Source: an uncultured Dongia sp.
GTDB lineage: Bacteria > Pseudomonadota > Alphaproteobacteria > Dongiales > Dongiaceae
Direction of reading: 5' to 3'
Assembly (NCBI RefSeq): GCF_936916975.1
Contig: NZ_CAKZGO010000023.1
Location: 1 to 64,000 of the forward strand
DNA length: 64,000 nucleotides
The position numbers were made by a program, and so were the translations under genes. The notes under the pieces are model-generated. The model was not told the origin of the DNA and did not search any database. It saw only the letters and a list, made by a program, of their open reading frames with translations. Below, piece after piece: positions 45,356 through 54,868 of the stretch (its first letter is position 1; each line of letters starts with the position of its first letter).

Positions 45356-46048
45356 CTAGTTTCGTATGGGCGACGCTCGCATCAATGCCCAGTCAAAGGT
45401 ACGAATGGGGAATACTCCGGCCGACAAGGCAAATGCCTCAGTTTGGAGGCGGTAGGCGTCATACAGCTCGAACCAGTCTCGTATGAAGGCTTCGTATTTT
45501 CTTGATGATGATCTGGCGCTCAGCGTTCCTTTGATGGAGGGGTTCAACGCAGTCCGAGCGAAGGAGTCATACATTGGGGCTGCATTGGGAAAGCAGAGCC
45601 AGAGAATTTTAGATGCCAGTGATACCTGATCAATCCCCGTGACAGCTTCACAGTGGCCCTCTAGCTCATCGAAATAGGCGACCAGATTGTCGCGGGTTAA
45701 AGCGGTCAGGCCACCAGGACGACCGCTTTGGCACTGGATCGATTTATCGACATACTTCAGCGCAGCGTTAACAGTCTTTTCTGCTTGAAAAAGCGGCGAC
45801 ACTTTGAGTTTTGTTTTCCATGTTCGCCGGATGACCGAATACTCATGTAGCCACGATCTGATTATCCAGTGGCGACCTGGATATTTTGGATCGCGGATTG
45901 CAGTTAAGGCCGCCCTGTCGCGGGCAAGATAGTTTTCGCGGAGGTCGCGAACAATATCGCTAGTTGTGGGTGTGTCGGGGATGATGCCATTTCTCAATCC
46001 GACAATCTTGCCCAGCCTACGCGCTGTTTGCGTGCTCATACCCGACAT
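45356..46048 (-). CDS. Unknown protein in the TIR operon, OGG-like motif
   Basis: 230 residues; AGAGG lies 8 bases before the ATG. It is soluble and mostly helical. The segment LASKILWLCFPNAAPMYDS (about residues 142-160) resembles the SK-x-LHW-x-P-x3-P-x-DS pattern in proteins annotated as 8-oxoguanine-glycosylase-fold defence components, but I cannot confirm this. It lies 14 bases upstream of the TIR gene and 21 downstream of the DUF2235 gene. Function unknown; could be a nucleic-acid or nucleotide sensor. Confidence 0.7.
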   Translation of the reverse strand: MSGMSTQTARRLGKIVGLRNGIIPDTPTTSDIVRDLRENYLARDRAALTAIRDPKYPGRHWIIRSWLHEYSVIRRTWKTKLKVSPLFQAEKTVNAALKYVDKSIQCQSGRPGGLTALTRDNLVAYFDELEGHCEAVTGIDQVSLASKILWLCFPNAAPMYDSFARTALNPSIKGTLSARSSSRKYEAFIRDWFELYDAYRLQTEAFALSAGVFPIRTFDWALMRASPIRN

Positions 46049-46069
46049 CTCAATCGCCTCTATGCGTTG

Positions 46070-47479
46070 CTATTTATACAAGTCGAGGGAAATAGAGTTC
46101 TTATGATCGCGGAGATGTGCAGGCCGATATGCGTCATAGACATCGTACTGCAGTACTTCCTTCGCCTTCAGCCTTTCCAACACCGACGGATGCAGCGGCG
46201 CATCAGGCTTGATGTCTCTGTCAATCTTCCGCGCCCATTTGAAAGGCAATCGCCTGGTCTCGTCGTGCTGCATTCCGGTGGGATCCGGATACAGCTTCAT
46301 CACTGATGGCTCGTGTATGAGGCCAACGCTGACGGCGGCATCCAGCATCCATTTCAGGGAGATGTCGGACAGCCTGGACTCTTCTTCTGGATAGGAACCG
46401 CCGATATCGGAATGGCACCCTGCAAACCAGAGCTGTTCAAACCACTGTGGACCACCCTTGGGGCGTTCAGGCCATTCGCCAGGTGATCCCCATGGCACTC
46501 TATTGAATGATTTGCGCCGTTCATCGATCGCGAGCGCATGGCGGGCATACATGACGTTCGTATTGAGGCTGGTGTCATAGAACTTCATGCGCATATCGAG
46601 CAGATGGAACGGGAGCCACCAGCGGAAGTGGGGTAGGCCAAACTCCCATCGAATTCGCGTCTTCAGATTCCACAGGTAGGCTCCACCTACAACCACCAGG
46701 AAGGTAACAGCGAACCAAAAGGTCCAGTCCGCTGTCATCCCGGCCAACGGAATGAGCCACCAGCACAAAGTTGCCATGGCAACCACGCCAGCCAGGACAA
46801 TGCCCAACAGCATCAAGAAGGCGACTGGACTGCCAAGAGCCGCCACGGTGTCAAAGACGCCGACGAAGTGCGGGAACACATTGGGCACCGCGCCGTCCCC
46901 GGATCCATACTTTTGCCGGAACCTACGGGCGAGCTCCTGGCGCTGATCTAGGAGCAGGTTTTGGCGGTCTGACGCCTCCTTGCGGGGGCGAGAGTGGGTG
47001 TGCTGGTAGACCTTCTTGACGGCTTCCTTTGCGATCTGGCGTGAGGTTGCCATATCGACTTTCAGCGGTTGTCCATCTCCCATGATGGTCGGGACGCCGC
47101 ACATGCCAATGACGCCGCCGAGGCACCGGACCGTGTAGGCCCCTCGGCTGAACCCAATGAGGAAGACCTTGTCACCAGGCCGCCAATGCCGCACCAGAGC
47201 TGCATAACAATCGATGATGTTCCCTGTGAGGCCAAGGCCGAGGGCTTGGGAAACGGTATTCTCGATGTGGTCCCGCAAGGCCAGAAGGAATCCCTGGCCC
47301 TGGGGCTTTGTGCCGATCCCAGGATCATAAAATGTTACCTGTTCCGACGGATTAACGGATGACTCCGGCCCACCACGAGTAGCCCGGAACAGCTTGTAGA
47401 TGTTGCTGCGCGGTTCATCGAACAGGACGCCACCGCGCTGGCCCGTTCCATCTGAATAGATGATGATGTTCTTTGACAT
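46070..47479 (-). CDS. DUF2235 alpha/beta-hydrolase with central membrane segments
   Basis: 469 residues. The DUF2235 hydrolase parts are present: an N-terminal IIYSDGTGQRGG, nucleophile elbow GFSRGAYTVR (S111), FVGVFDTVAALGSP (Asp) and WFAGCHSDIGGSY (His). Two or three membrane segments (about 220-275) interrupt the domain. DUF2235 includes type VI secretion phospholipases (Tle1), but no VgrG or immunity gene is nearby. As first gene of the operon with the unknown and TIR genes, it may act at the membrane as a defence effector; that is inference. Confidence 0.88.
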   Translation of the reverse strand: MSKNIIIYSDGTGQRGGVLFDEPRSNIYKLFRATRGGPESSVNPSEQVTFYDPGIGTKPQGQGFLLALRDHIENTVSQALGLGLTGNIIDCYAALVRHWRPGDKVFLIGFSRGAYTVRCLGGVIGMCGVPTIMGDGQPLKVDMATSRQIAKEAVKKVYQHTHSRPRKEASDRQNLLLDQRQELARRFRQKYGSGDGAVPNVFPHFVGVFDTVAALGSPVAFLMLLGIVLAGVVAMATLCWWLIPLAGMTADWTFWFAVTFLVVVGGAYLWNLKTRIRWEFGLPHFRWWLPFHLLDMRMKFYDTSLNTNVMYARHALAIDERRKSFNRVPWGSPGEWPERPKGGPQWFEQLWFAGCHSDIGGSYPEEESRLSDISLKWMLDAAVSVGLIHEPSVMKLYPDPTGMQHDETRRLPFKWARKIDRDIKPDAPLHPSVLERLKAKEVLQYDVYDAYRPAHLRDHKNSISLDLYK

Positions 47480-47632
47480 CCGTTCCCCCCAAACACCCAG
47501 GACGACTTATATCAGTTGTGGGGGTTATCAAAAAGGGAATATCCTACTTATATCGCAGTTTTGGGTAACGCCGAATACGGGGCTGTGTTTCTCGATGTCG
47601 CCGACAAAACTCAAGATATAGAAGCCGAACTA

Positions 47633-48217
47633 ATGGCAAAGAACCAGGTCACGATCGAGAGCTTGCGGGAAGAGTTCACCGCGTTTCGGGACGAGTGCAT
47701 ATGGCATCGCATCTGTTACCGAAATTATACTGAACTTTATGACTCGGGCGAAGATACCCTCAAACTCCTAGGCGAAGTGGCGGTTCAGTTTTTCACTGAC
47801 CTCAACAAAGTCATGATCGACTATATGTGGCTTCTCTGCGCCAGGATAACGGACCCAGCCATAACGAGGGACCGCCCGAACCTTACGGTGCCTCATATCA
47901 ATGCCTCGCTGGATCAGCTCGGATTGCTGAGCGACGAAATTAGGAAAATCACAGACGGCCTTCTTGCCTACCGTGGCCTGTTGAAGGACGGCAGAAATCG
48001 CCTTGTTGCGCATCTTGACCTTGAAGCGGTGATGAGCGGCGAAGCTCAAGGTGCCCATGAAGAGGCGGAAATGGAAGCCTTCTTTCAGAACGTACAGGCT
48101 TACGTTGACGAAGTAGGCAACGCCATCGGCATCGGGCCGCTGGACATCTCGCCTTCGGGTGCAAAGGGTGATGCCTTGGATTTGATTCGCATCTTAAGGG
48201 GTAAAGCGACGAGGTAG
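47633..48217 (+). CDS. HEPN/AbiU2-like protein
   Basis: 194 residues from ATG 47633; a TTG at 47516 would leave only 36 bases to the divergent DUF2235 gene and adds a poorly conserved-looking lead. The helical layout and the motif GRNRLVAHLDLE (near residue 155) fit the R-N-x4-H signature of HEPN RNases of the AbiU2 type. A membrane-free protein, it may cleave RNA during phage infection. The name rests on one motif, so confidence is moderate. Confidence 0.65.
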   Translation: MAKNQVTIESLREEFTAFRDECIWHRICYRNYTELYDSGEDTLKLLGEVAVQFFTDLNKVMIDYMWLLCARITDPAITRDRPNLTVPHINASLDQLGLLSDEIRKITDGLLAYRGLLKDGRNRLVAHLDLEAVMSGEAQGAHEEAEMEAFFQNVQAYVDEVGNAIGIGPLDISPSGAKGDALDLIRILRGKATR

Positions 48218-48270
48218 TGGATGGCTGACCGCCAATACCTCAGAGTCTCGATTGCGCCAACAAATTGGGG

Positions 48271-49980
48271 ATGACAATGCCCTGCGAGACAATTTCTGCA
48301 ACCGACCCGGCATGTCTTTCGGCGGCCATAGGCGGGCAGGCGACAATCTTCAGTTTCGGCGATGCGCTGACAACGCTTACCCTGATCATTGTCTTCTACA
48401 CCTTCACTGATGCTCGGTATCGGTTTCGCTTGGCCATCACAAAGCTTCCCCTCGAAGTCGGCGGCTTTATCCTCTTGGCTGGCGCAGGCGCCCTCAGCTT
48501 GATCGTCGACACTTGGTTCGCGATGGGCTGGCCACTACCGAATTTTCTCAGCAGCCAAGTCCTCTGGCAGGCATGCCTAGCGGCCGTTATCCTCGCCGTC
48601 GTGGCAACCTGGATGTATCAGGGTTTCGTCAGCCCTCCGATATTCTCACACAAGAACGCGAAGGAGTATTTTGACGCATTTTATCGATTGATGCTACGCG
48701 GCACCGACGATGATATGAAGATGATTGCTAGCGAATTGTCGCGCTCGGCGCGGGCGTTAGTTCGTCTATCGCGGGAGCAGCGTGAGCGGGACTCTCAGCC
48801 AGATCCGGACTGGCTCTATAAGCAGGAGAAAGCAGAGACGGGGAGTTATGCTTTCCACACACTGCTCCTGATGGGCAGCAGAAAGTTGTGTCGTCATATC
48901 GTCTCTTCTTCACCGATAACAGCGATACTGATATTTGATGAGATGACCGCCCTTAAAAGGTCGATCGAGGCGCTCGGACCATTTGCGGTCAATATATCAA
49001 CTGAAGCAATCGCCAACAAAGATTCTCCTCTGTATCACGAAGGCAGCGGTTACTACGAGGGTTTGATGGGTTACTGGCAGCCGTTCAGTCAAGCGGTTTA
49101 TGGAGATAGTTCTATCGTTCGTGGCCTTGGTCAACATAATCGCTCTCCGCTTGACGTATCGCACCTTCCGCGTCGGGAATGGGACGCCGATCAGTTCAAA
49201 GCCTACTGCAATGCAGTGCTGCTGACGTGGAGCGACTTTTTGAATAGCGGCAACGCCGACGGACATTCGACGACATTATCCAGGGCAATCGGCGATATCG
49301 CCGCGGCCACGAACTCCCTATATAAAGTCGATGGACTTGAAAGTGGATATGATGAACGCGAGTTCCAAATCCTTAGGGTTGCAATCGACTTTTTCAAAGA
49401 GGCAATTGATCTCATCGCCAAGGCGGATCACACACCTAGAATTTCGCGCCATAAACCGAAGCCACGAAAATTCAATCAGCACAGAGATGTCTATGATTGG
49501 ATCGCTGAGGCGCTTTTTGAAGTAATTTTCAGCACCAGCAAAGTTACAAAACCTATCGATCTTGCATGGTGGGCCCAACACAACAGTACTTGGGGCGAGC
49601 TGTTTTACGGCGATTCAAAGCCATGGAACACTGTGCGGCGTAAGCTCCGCCGTCTTCTCTACAATGAGGCTTCGGAATTTGCGCGTTCCGCAAACTTCAA
49701 GAATGCGAGGATACTGGGATATTGCCTTCATGTGATGGGTCCGGCTCTCCATCCAAAGGACTCAATAGCGCGGTATTATTATCCCCTCCATAAGGCAATT
49801 CTTTCCATCGCCAAAGAGCATTTCCTGACGGTACATCGAGATCATCCTCAGGTAGCTGAAGCTTGCTTAATGGGAAACCTGACTTTGGATCTTGAAGGCA
49901 AACGTCTCGTGAAGACCTATGTCAGTATTTTAGGTAAGGATGGCGCAAAAGAATATTTGGAGCTCGACGATGCCCATTGA
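48271..49980 (+). CDS. Large unknown protein with three N-terminal membrane segments
   Basis: About 569 residues from ATG 48271 (GGGG just upstream; ATG 48277 is also possible). Hydrophobic segments at about 24-42, 55-75 and 92-115 anchor it; the remaining 450 residues are cytoplasmic, helical and rich in Arg and aromatic residues. No domain is recognised. It follows the HEPN-like gene by 53 bases on the same strand, so the two could be a sensor-effector pair. No catalytic motif seen. Confidence 0.75.
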   Translation: MTMPCETISATDPACLSAAIGGQATIFSFGDALTTLTLIIVFYTFTDARYRFRLAITKLPLEVGGFILLAGAGALSLIVDTWFAMGWPLPNFLSSQVLWQACLAAVILAVVATWMYQGFVSPPIFSHKNAKEYFDAFYRLMLRGTDDDMKMIASELSRSARALVRLSREQRERDSQPDPDWLYKQEKAETGSYAFHTLLLMGSRKLCRHIVSSSPITAILIFDEMTALKRSIEALGPFAVNISTEAIANKDSPLYHEGSGYYEGLMGYWQPFSQAVYGDSSIVRGLGQHNRSPLDVSHLPRREWDADQFKAYCNAVLLTWSDFLNSGNADGHSTTLSRAIGDIAAATNSLYKVDGLESGYDEREFQILRVAIDFFKEAIDLIAKADHTPRISRHKPKPRKFNQHRDVYDWIAEALFEVIFSTSKVTKPIDLAWWAQHNSTWGELFYGDSKPWNTVRRKLRRLLYNEASEFARSANFKNARILGYCLHVMGPALHPKDSIARYYYPLHKAILSIAKEHFLTVHRDHPQVAEACLMGNLTLDLEGKRLVKTYVSILGKDGAKEYLELDDAH

Positions 49981-50436
49981 TCAAGCCCTCGTGACCCTTC
50001 CGCCACAATGGCGAACATCCTGATTCTTGCGTGTGCCGCAATTGGGCGATACTTACCCTTAAGAATAGCTTCGATCTTCCCTTGCAGGATTCCTCCAACG
50101 ATCTTGCTAAGAGTTGCTGCAATCACGAGAGCGCTTTGTATCGCTGCGGGCGGCTACTTTGCGTTAATCGATTCTGCTCGCGCGCAACAGGACCCGGCGA
50201 GTTTATGTACTGCTGGAATGCTAGAGAGTCGGGATGACTCCATTTCCATAGGATCATCGATCTCCTATGGCGACAGCCTTCAGGAAGTGGCACTGTATCG
50301 GCTGGTAACAGGGATTGATAAAACGTCCTTAGAGGGAGAGTTTCTGATGCTTACGTCGATAGGAAGATGGGGTATTCTTGCGCCCCCCGCCACCTAAGAC
50401 ACTCAAGCGGTCGTTAACAAGTTAACGTGCTCGGAT
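49981..50436. other. Gap without a supported gene
   Basis: A plus-strand frame at 50008-50397 would encode 129 residues with a hydrophobic lead and an ARAQQ-like cleavage site, but it starts close to the previous stop without a clear ribosome site and matches nothing I know. I leave it unannotated. No terminator stands out. Confidence 0.4.
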
Positions 50437-51753
50437 TCAATCATTGGATCTTGTCCTGAACGGACCGTAAGCTGGATCAGTGCCTCCAAAATCGAAAGTG
50501 ATCCAGTCGTCGTCTTGCTCATGGGCTCGATCCAGGCAAACCAGATCCATCATCCGCCCCTCTGCAAATGCTCGCTCAAACGGACTCTGCCGAAATGCGC
50601 CTCCCTGACCCTTCTTCCAGCCATTCCGATGGTTGAATTCGTCGATGGAGATTTTTCCCGCAAGCAACTCAAGGAACGCTCTACTCGATACCGACACTTT
50701 GGTTCCGCTCATTTTCCGCCCCACATATCCGCCATTGATTTCCTTCTCCTTACACATCTGCGCAGCAATCGTTGCGCTGCGCATCGGTGTGGGGATTGAT
50801 GCAATTGCGCTGTTGACTAGTCGATGAAGCTTATCTTTGTCCGCGAAGGTCTGGGACACAAACAGCTTTGCCCCTATCGCAGGCTTATATGGTCCAAACA
50901 CCTGGGGCCTCATTTGCACCCCGATCGTCACCACAAATGATATCTTGTTGCGTTTTGCGAGAAACGCTCTGACCACATCTTCAAGATGGTAGCCAAACGG
51001 TGACTTTAGATTTGAGTGGAGGAGCGTACAGTCACCATCACAAAGTATGATTCCGCGTGGGATAACACTTGGGAGGCCACCAAAGACCTGCCTCTTGTCA
51101 TCCAGCGCACTCCAAACCGGATTGCGCTGCAGAGATTCAGTGGCCGAATACGCCGCGTACCGCCCCGCCATGGAAGTTCGTTTTCTGTCTACCCAGATGC
51201 TAAAGCGAATATTGGATTCATTGACGTGCAGTTCATCACGTTCCGCGTTTGACTCGGTAATATGCCGAAAAAACGGACGAAAGAGGTCTTTCAAAAAGCG
51301 TGGCATGATCTGAATGGCGGGCAGAAGAAGGGTGGTAGTCCTGTTTCCCAATGGGCCTTCTAATCGGTCGTCAATGTCGAAAAAGATATGACCTGGCGAC
51401 ACGCCAGCCTTCGTCGCCTCGCGTCGAAGATGTTCCAGAAACTCGACGACGCGATTATCCCGGTCAAGTTTGCTGTCGGACACCGTTGCGATATCCGCAA
51501 CGAATCCAAGAGTCTCCTCTCCAGGGTAACTGAACCAAAGGTCGGGCCGTTTTCCAGATTCCAATGCCCGCTCATACTCGATTCGGCCATGTCTGCTGAA
51601 TGCGTGGAGAATCGCGACTTCCCAGTAGTTGCTCATTCGGCGATCCCCTGGCCGATTGAGCTTTCCCACCACTGTTTCGAGATCTTTCGCGCCTAAAATG
51701 TCGGCAAGCTCGTCGAGCTGCTTTTGAACCAGGCGCCGGGGATAAACGAACAT
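50437..51753 (-). CDS. Unknown protein, possible PD-(D/E)XK-like nuclease fold
   Basis: 438 residues; AGGAA lies 9 bases before the ATG on the minus strand. The N-terminal third has WEVAILHAFSRHGRIEYER followed by GKRPDLWFSYPGEETLGFVA and ADIATVSD, which recalls the E...PD...(D/E)xK order of restriction-type nucleases but with the last motif altered (DIA in place of ExK). The rest is not recognised. It is divergent from qatA with a 276-base gap. A nuclease or inactive nuclease-fold defence role is suggested by location only. Confidence 0.7.
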   Translation of the reverse strand: MFVYPRRLVQKQLDELADILGAKDLETVVGKLNRPGDRRMSNYWEVAILHAFSRHGRIEYERALESGKRPDLWFSYPGEETLGFVADIATVSDSKLDRDNRVVEFLEHLRREATKAGVSPGHIFFDIDDRLEGPLGNRTTTLLLPAIQIMPRFLKDLFRPFFRHITESNAERDELHVNESNIRFSIWVDRKRTSMAGRYAAYSATESLQRNPVWSALDDKRQVFGGLPSVIPRGIILCDGDCTLLHSNLKSPFGYHLEDVVRAFLAKRNKISFVVTIGVQMRPQVFGPYKPAIGAKLFVSQTFADKDKLHRLVNSAIASIPTPMRSATIAAQMCKEKEINGGYVGRKMSGTKVSVSSRAFLELLAGKISIDEFNHRNGWKKGQGGAFRQSPFERAFAEGRMMDLVCLDRAHEQDDDWITFDFGGTDPAYGPFRTRSND

Positions 51754-52029
51754 TCGTCTCGATTCCTGCTGCGATCGCTCCGCGGTCCGGACGCGCCATT
51801 TTCGAACTGTTTAAAAAGATCAGGCGCCAGGGTGTTCGTTTGAGGGATACCTCATCCCAACCCGGATTGCGGCTCCTGGCGTAATAAGTTGATTGAGCGC
51901 AGCTACTTAACTAGCCAGCAAAACACCACCAACACTACTGCTACCTTAGTGTGTGTTGCTTGTCAGCCTTTATCGCGACGCGTGCGCCGTGGTAGCCTCG
52001 CGTTTTCGGCACCGATTCGGGGGCATTCT

Positions 52030-53985
52030 ATGAGCGGACAAGGCCCGGCGACCTACATCAGCGACCAAGAAACGAAAGTAGATTTTCTGCGAAATGATGC
52101 GATCGCGAAGACTATCGTCACTTTAGTCACTGAGCGGGACGATCGCCCCATCACTATTGGCGTACACGGCGACTGGGGAGCAGGCAAATCGAGCGTTCTA
52201 GAGATGGTCGAAAGCGGCGTCGTCGCCCGCAACGACAAGGGGCTGCTTTGCCTGAAGTTCAACGGCTGGCAATTTCAGGGATTCGAAGACGCCAAGATTG
52301 CCTTGATCGAAGGTGTTGTAACGGAGCTGATCGCCAAGCGGTCTCTCATGGAAACATTCAAAGTTGAAGCGACCAATATCCTGAAACAGGTCAATTGGCT
52401 GAAGGCTGCCCGACGCGTGGGCGGCCTTGCATTGAATTATTTTGCGGGACTGCCAAGTCCGGACCAGATCGCGTCGTTGTTTAGCTTGGTCAAAGATAAG
52501 CTTACAGACCCTGCGACTTTCGTAACCCCCGAGAACGCAAAGGCGGTCGCGGACGAACTCAACCAGCTTTGGAAACCAGAAGCCGACACTCGTTCCGTCC
52601 CTGATGAGATACGAGAGTTTCAGGCAGCCTTTTCTACGCTCTTGAAGAAGGCGAATGTAACGCGATTGGTTGTCTTGGTCGATGACTTGGATCGATGCTT
52701 ACCGGAAACCGCGATCGAAACTTTGGAAGCGATCCGCCTCTTTGTCCTGTTGCCCAGGACAGCTTTCATCATTGGTGCGGACGAGGCGATGATCGAGTAT
52801 GCGGTCCGTCGCCACTTTCCAGAACTGCCCGACGGCGGCAAGTGGCGTGACTACCCAAAAGCATATCTGGAAAAACTCATCCAGGTCCCCTTCAGAATTC
52901 CTGCAATGGGAGAGACCGAAACTCGGATCTATGTAACGATGTTGCTCGTCGCTGCCCAAATCGGCGAGGACGCGGTCGAATTCGACATGCTACTGAAGGT
53001 CGCGCATGATCGCTTGTCCGAACCGTGGCGACGCCGCTCTATTGAGGAAGGCGACGTAAAGGAAGTTCTTGGACCGAAGTACTCTGAGGCCGTGAAGAAC
53101 GCCGTCGTCATGGGTGGCCGAATCGCCCCACTGCTTGCTCGTGGAACCAGCGGAAACCCTCGCCAGGTGAAGCGGTTCATCAATGCGTTAAACCTGCGCC
53201 TTAAGGTTTCCAACGCACGTGGATTTGGCGGCAAGATCGATTCTCAGGTCCTTGCGAAGATCATGCTTGCCGAACGGTATTTGCCGGAGCACGTGTTTAA
53301 TCACTTTGCCCAGGCTAGTGCGGCTGCAAAAGACGGGATCTCCCTCGACTTGCAGCAGGCGGAACAGCAGAAGCGTGCGGCCAAGACGGATGCGAAGGAC
53401 CAGGACGGCTCGCAGGATGGTATGGGTCAAAATCAGGTCACTGCCGAGTGGATCACCCGACCAGACGTTGCGCGCTGGCTGACACTTGAGCCGCAATTGG
53501 GCAAGCTCGACCTGCAACCCTACCTCTTTGTCATCAATGATTCGAAAAGTTTCCTGGGAGCGGACGATACCCTATCCCCGAATCTGCTCGGCCTGCTTGA
53601 GAAATTATGTGGTGGCGAGGTTGCGGCTCGATCTGCCAAGGCGGCGGTGGGGAGCCTTAACGACGCTGAGGTAGTCGCGCTTTTCAAAGAGATCAGATCC
53701 CGGGCGCTGTCCGAACAGGACCTCGCTCAAAAACCGGATTCCCTCATTGGATTGACGGAGCTCGTCAGCGCACACAATGCGTTTGACCTCCAGTACGTGG
53801 AGGTTCTGTCAGAACTACCTCCAAAGAAGCTTGGGCCCTGGGCGGCCGCTGGCCACGAGAAGGCGGTTAAAAGTGATGCCGCTAGGACCCGCCTAAATCA
53901 GGTGAAAGCGAGTTGGAAGCTGCATGGTGGCGCCGCGCTGAAGGCCGCGCTTGAAGTCGGAAACAGGAGCTCGAAGAGGTCATAA
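52030..53985 (+). CDS. qatA: QatA, KAP-family P-loop NTPase of the Qat defence system
   Basis: 651 residues from ATG 52030 (GGGGG 7-8 bases upstream); frames reaching back to 51889 add no conserved sequence. Walker A GDWGAGKS (residues 47-54) and Walker B LVVLVDDLDRCLPETAIETL are those of KAP NTPases, though membrane segments typical of some KAP proteins are absent. It is the first gene of four that match the anti-phage qatABCD operon in order and domain content. Its ATPase probably senses or drives the defence complex. Confidence 0.92.
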   Translation: MSGQGPATYISDQETKVDFLRNDAIAKTIVTLVTERDDRPITIGVHGDWGAGKSSVLEMVESGVVARNDKGLLCLKFNGWQFQGFEDAKIALIEGVVTELIAKRSLMETFKVEATNILKQVNWLKAARRVGGLALNYFAGLPSPDQIASLFSLVKDKLTDPATFVTPENAKAVADELNQLWKPEADTRSVPDEIREFQAAFSTLLKKANVTRLVVLVDDLDRCLPETAIETLEAIRLFVLLPRTAFIIGADEAMIEYAVRRHFPELPDGGKWRDYPKAYLEKLIQVPFRIPAMGETETRIYVTMLLVAAQIGEDAVEFDMLLKVAHDRLSEPWRRRSIEEGDVKEVLGPKYSEAVKNAVVMGGRIAPLLARGTSGNPRQVKRFINALNLRLKVSNARGFGGKIDSQVLAKIMLAERYLPEHVFNHFAQASAAAKDGISLDLQQAEQQKRAAKTDAKDQDGSQDGMGQNQVTAEWITRPDVARWLTLEPQLGKLDLQPYLFVINDSKSFLGADDTLSPNLLGLLEKLCGGEVAARSAKAAVGSLNDAEVVALFKEIRSRALSEQDLAQKPDSLIGLTELVSAHNAFDLQYVEVLSELPPKKLGPWAAAGHEKAVKSDAARTRLNQVKASWKLHGGAALKAALEVGNRSSKRS

Positions 53986-53987
53986 TC

Positions 53988-54866
53988 ATGGGAACGTCGA
54001 CGCCTTTTTCCGGAGGCACCAATTCCAATCCTCTCCTGCCAAGTTGGCTTCAGACCGGGGATAACGAGCCAATGGATGGCGACAGTGGGGCCGGAGACAG
54101 CAATGGCAACCCAGGCGACAGCAATAGCGGAGATGGCTATTCGCCGTCGCCTGACCAGGACGGCACCCCGCCTCCACAAGTACCGACGAGCAATTTCAAA
54201 CCGGGAAGAACCGACTTCAACAAGCTCGCGAGATCAGGAGGGGGGGACAACGCTAGGCTTGCCAAGTCGGTGGGTCACTACATCGCTCACGCAGCAGGCG
54301 GCAGTAAGATGGCCGCACGCCGTATGGCGTCGGACCGAAATGCCACCTTCCGGCTGGCAAGCTTCCTTGGTTCGGCCGCACAAACCTCAGTTCGAGAGGT
54401 TCTGCAGTTAGTTAACTTAGGACATCTGGCTGACAGGCCTATCCGAGAGATCTACCTAGAGTTAGTCGACTTAGTTTGCGAGCCAGGTGGCGATCTTGAC
54501 GAGTCCTATACGCGAGATGCCTACCTCGAAGCGATTGGCGAGGTCTTGTCCGAAGGTGAAGACGGATTGGAAAAGCCTTCGGCCGAAAAAATCGCTGAAA
54601 TCTTGGAGGCGTTCGCCACGAAGACGATAAGCAATCGGATACTGAACGCAATCGGCAACCAAGTCATCGTCCTTCCTGAAGAAGTTACACTTTCACGCTC
54701 CATCGAAAAGCAGTTGAGCCAGTTTATTCACGGAGCAGTCTCCGATGCGTTTGCAAAATTGGGGCCGAACCTGCATCCGCAGGTCACGCAACAGATCGTC
54801 GATGATCTCTACGAACGTTCGTTGTTCATCCTTCAAACAATGGCTGATGCACAGGCGGAGGACTGA
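53988..54866 (+). CDS. qatB: QatB, component of the Qat defence system
   Basis: 292 residues, 2 bases after the qatA stop. The N-terminal MGTSTPFSGGTNSNPLLPSW is typical of QatB, followed by a low-complexity Gly/Asp/Pro stretch (about 25-75) and a helical domain (about 85-290). No enzymatic motif is seen and its biochemical role is not established. Its identity rests on position between qatA and qatC plus the start sequence. Confidence 0.87.
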   Translation: MGTSTPFSGGTNSNPLLPSWLQTGDNEPMDGDSGAGDSNGNPGDSNSGDGYSPSPDQDGTPPPQVPTSNFKPGRTDFNKLARSGGGDNARLAKSVGHYIAHAAGGSKMAARRMASDRNATFRLASFLGSAAQTSVREVLQLVNLGHLADRPIREIYLELVDLVCEPGGDLDESYTRDAYLEAIGEVLSEGEDGLEKPSAEKIAEILEAFATKTISNRILNAIGNQVIVLPEEVTLSRSIEKQLSQFIHGAVSDAFAKLGPNLHPQVTQQIVDDLYERSLFILQTMADAQAED

Positions 54867-54868
54867 CA

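Noticed and set aside
50008-50397. 129-residue frame with a signal-like stretch
   Set aside because: The match to a signal peptide is far from the start, there is no ribosome site and no similarity; kept only as a note in the gap entry.
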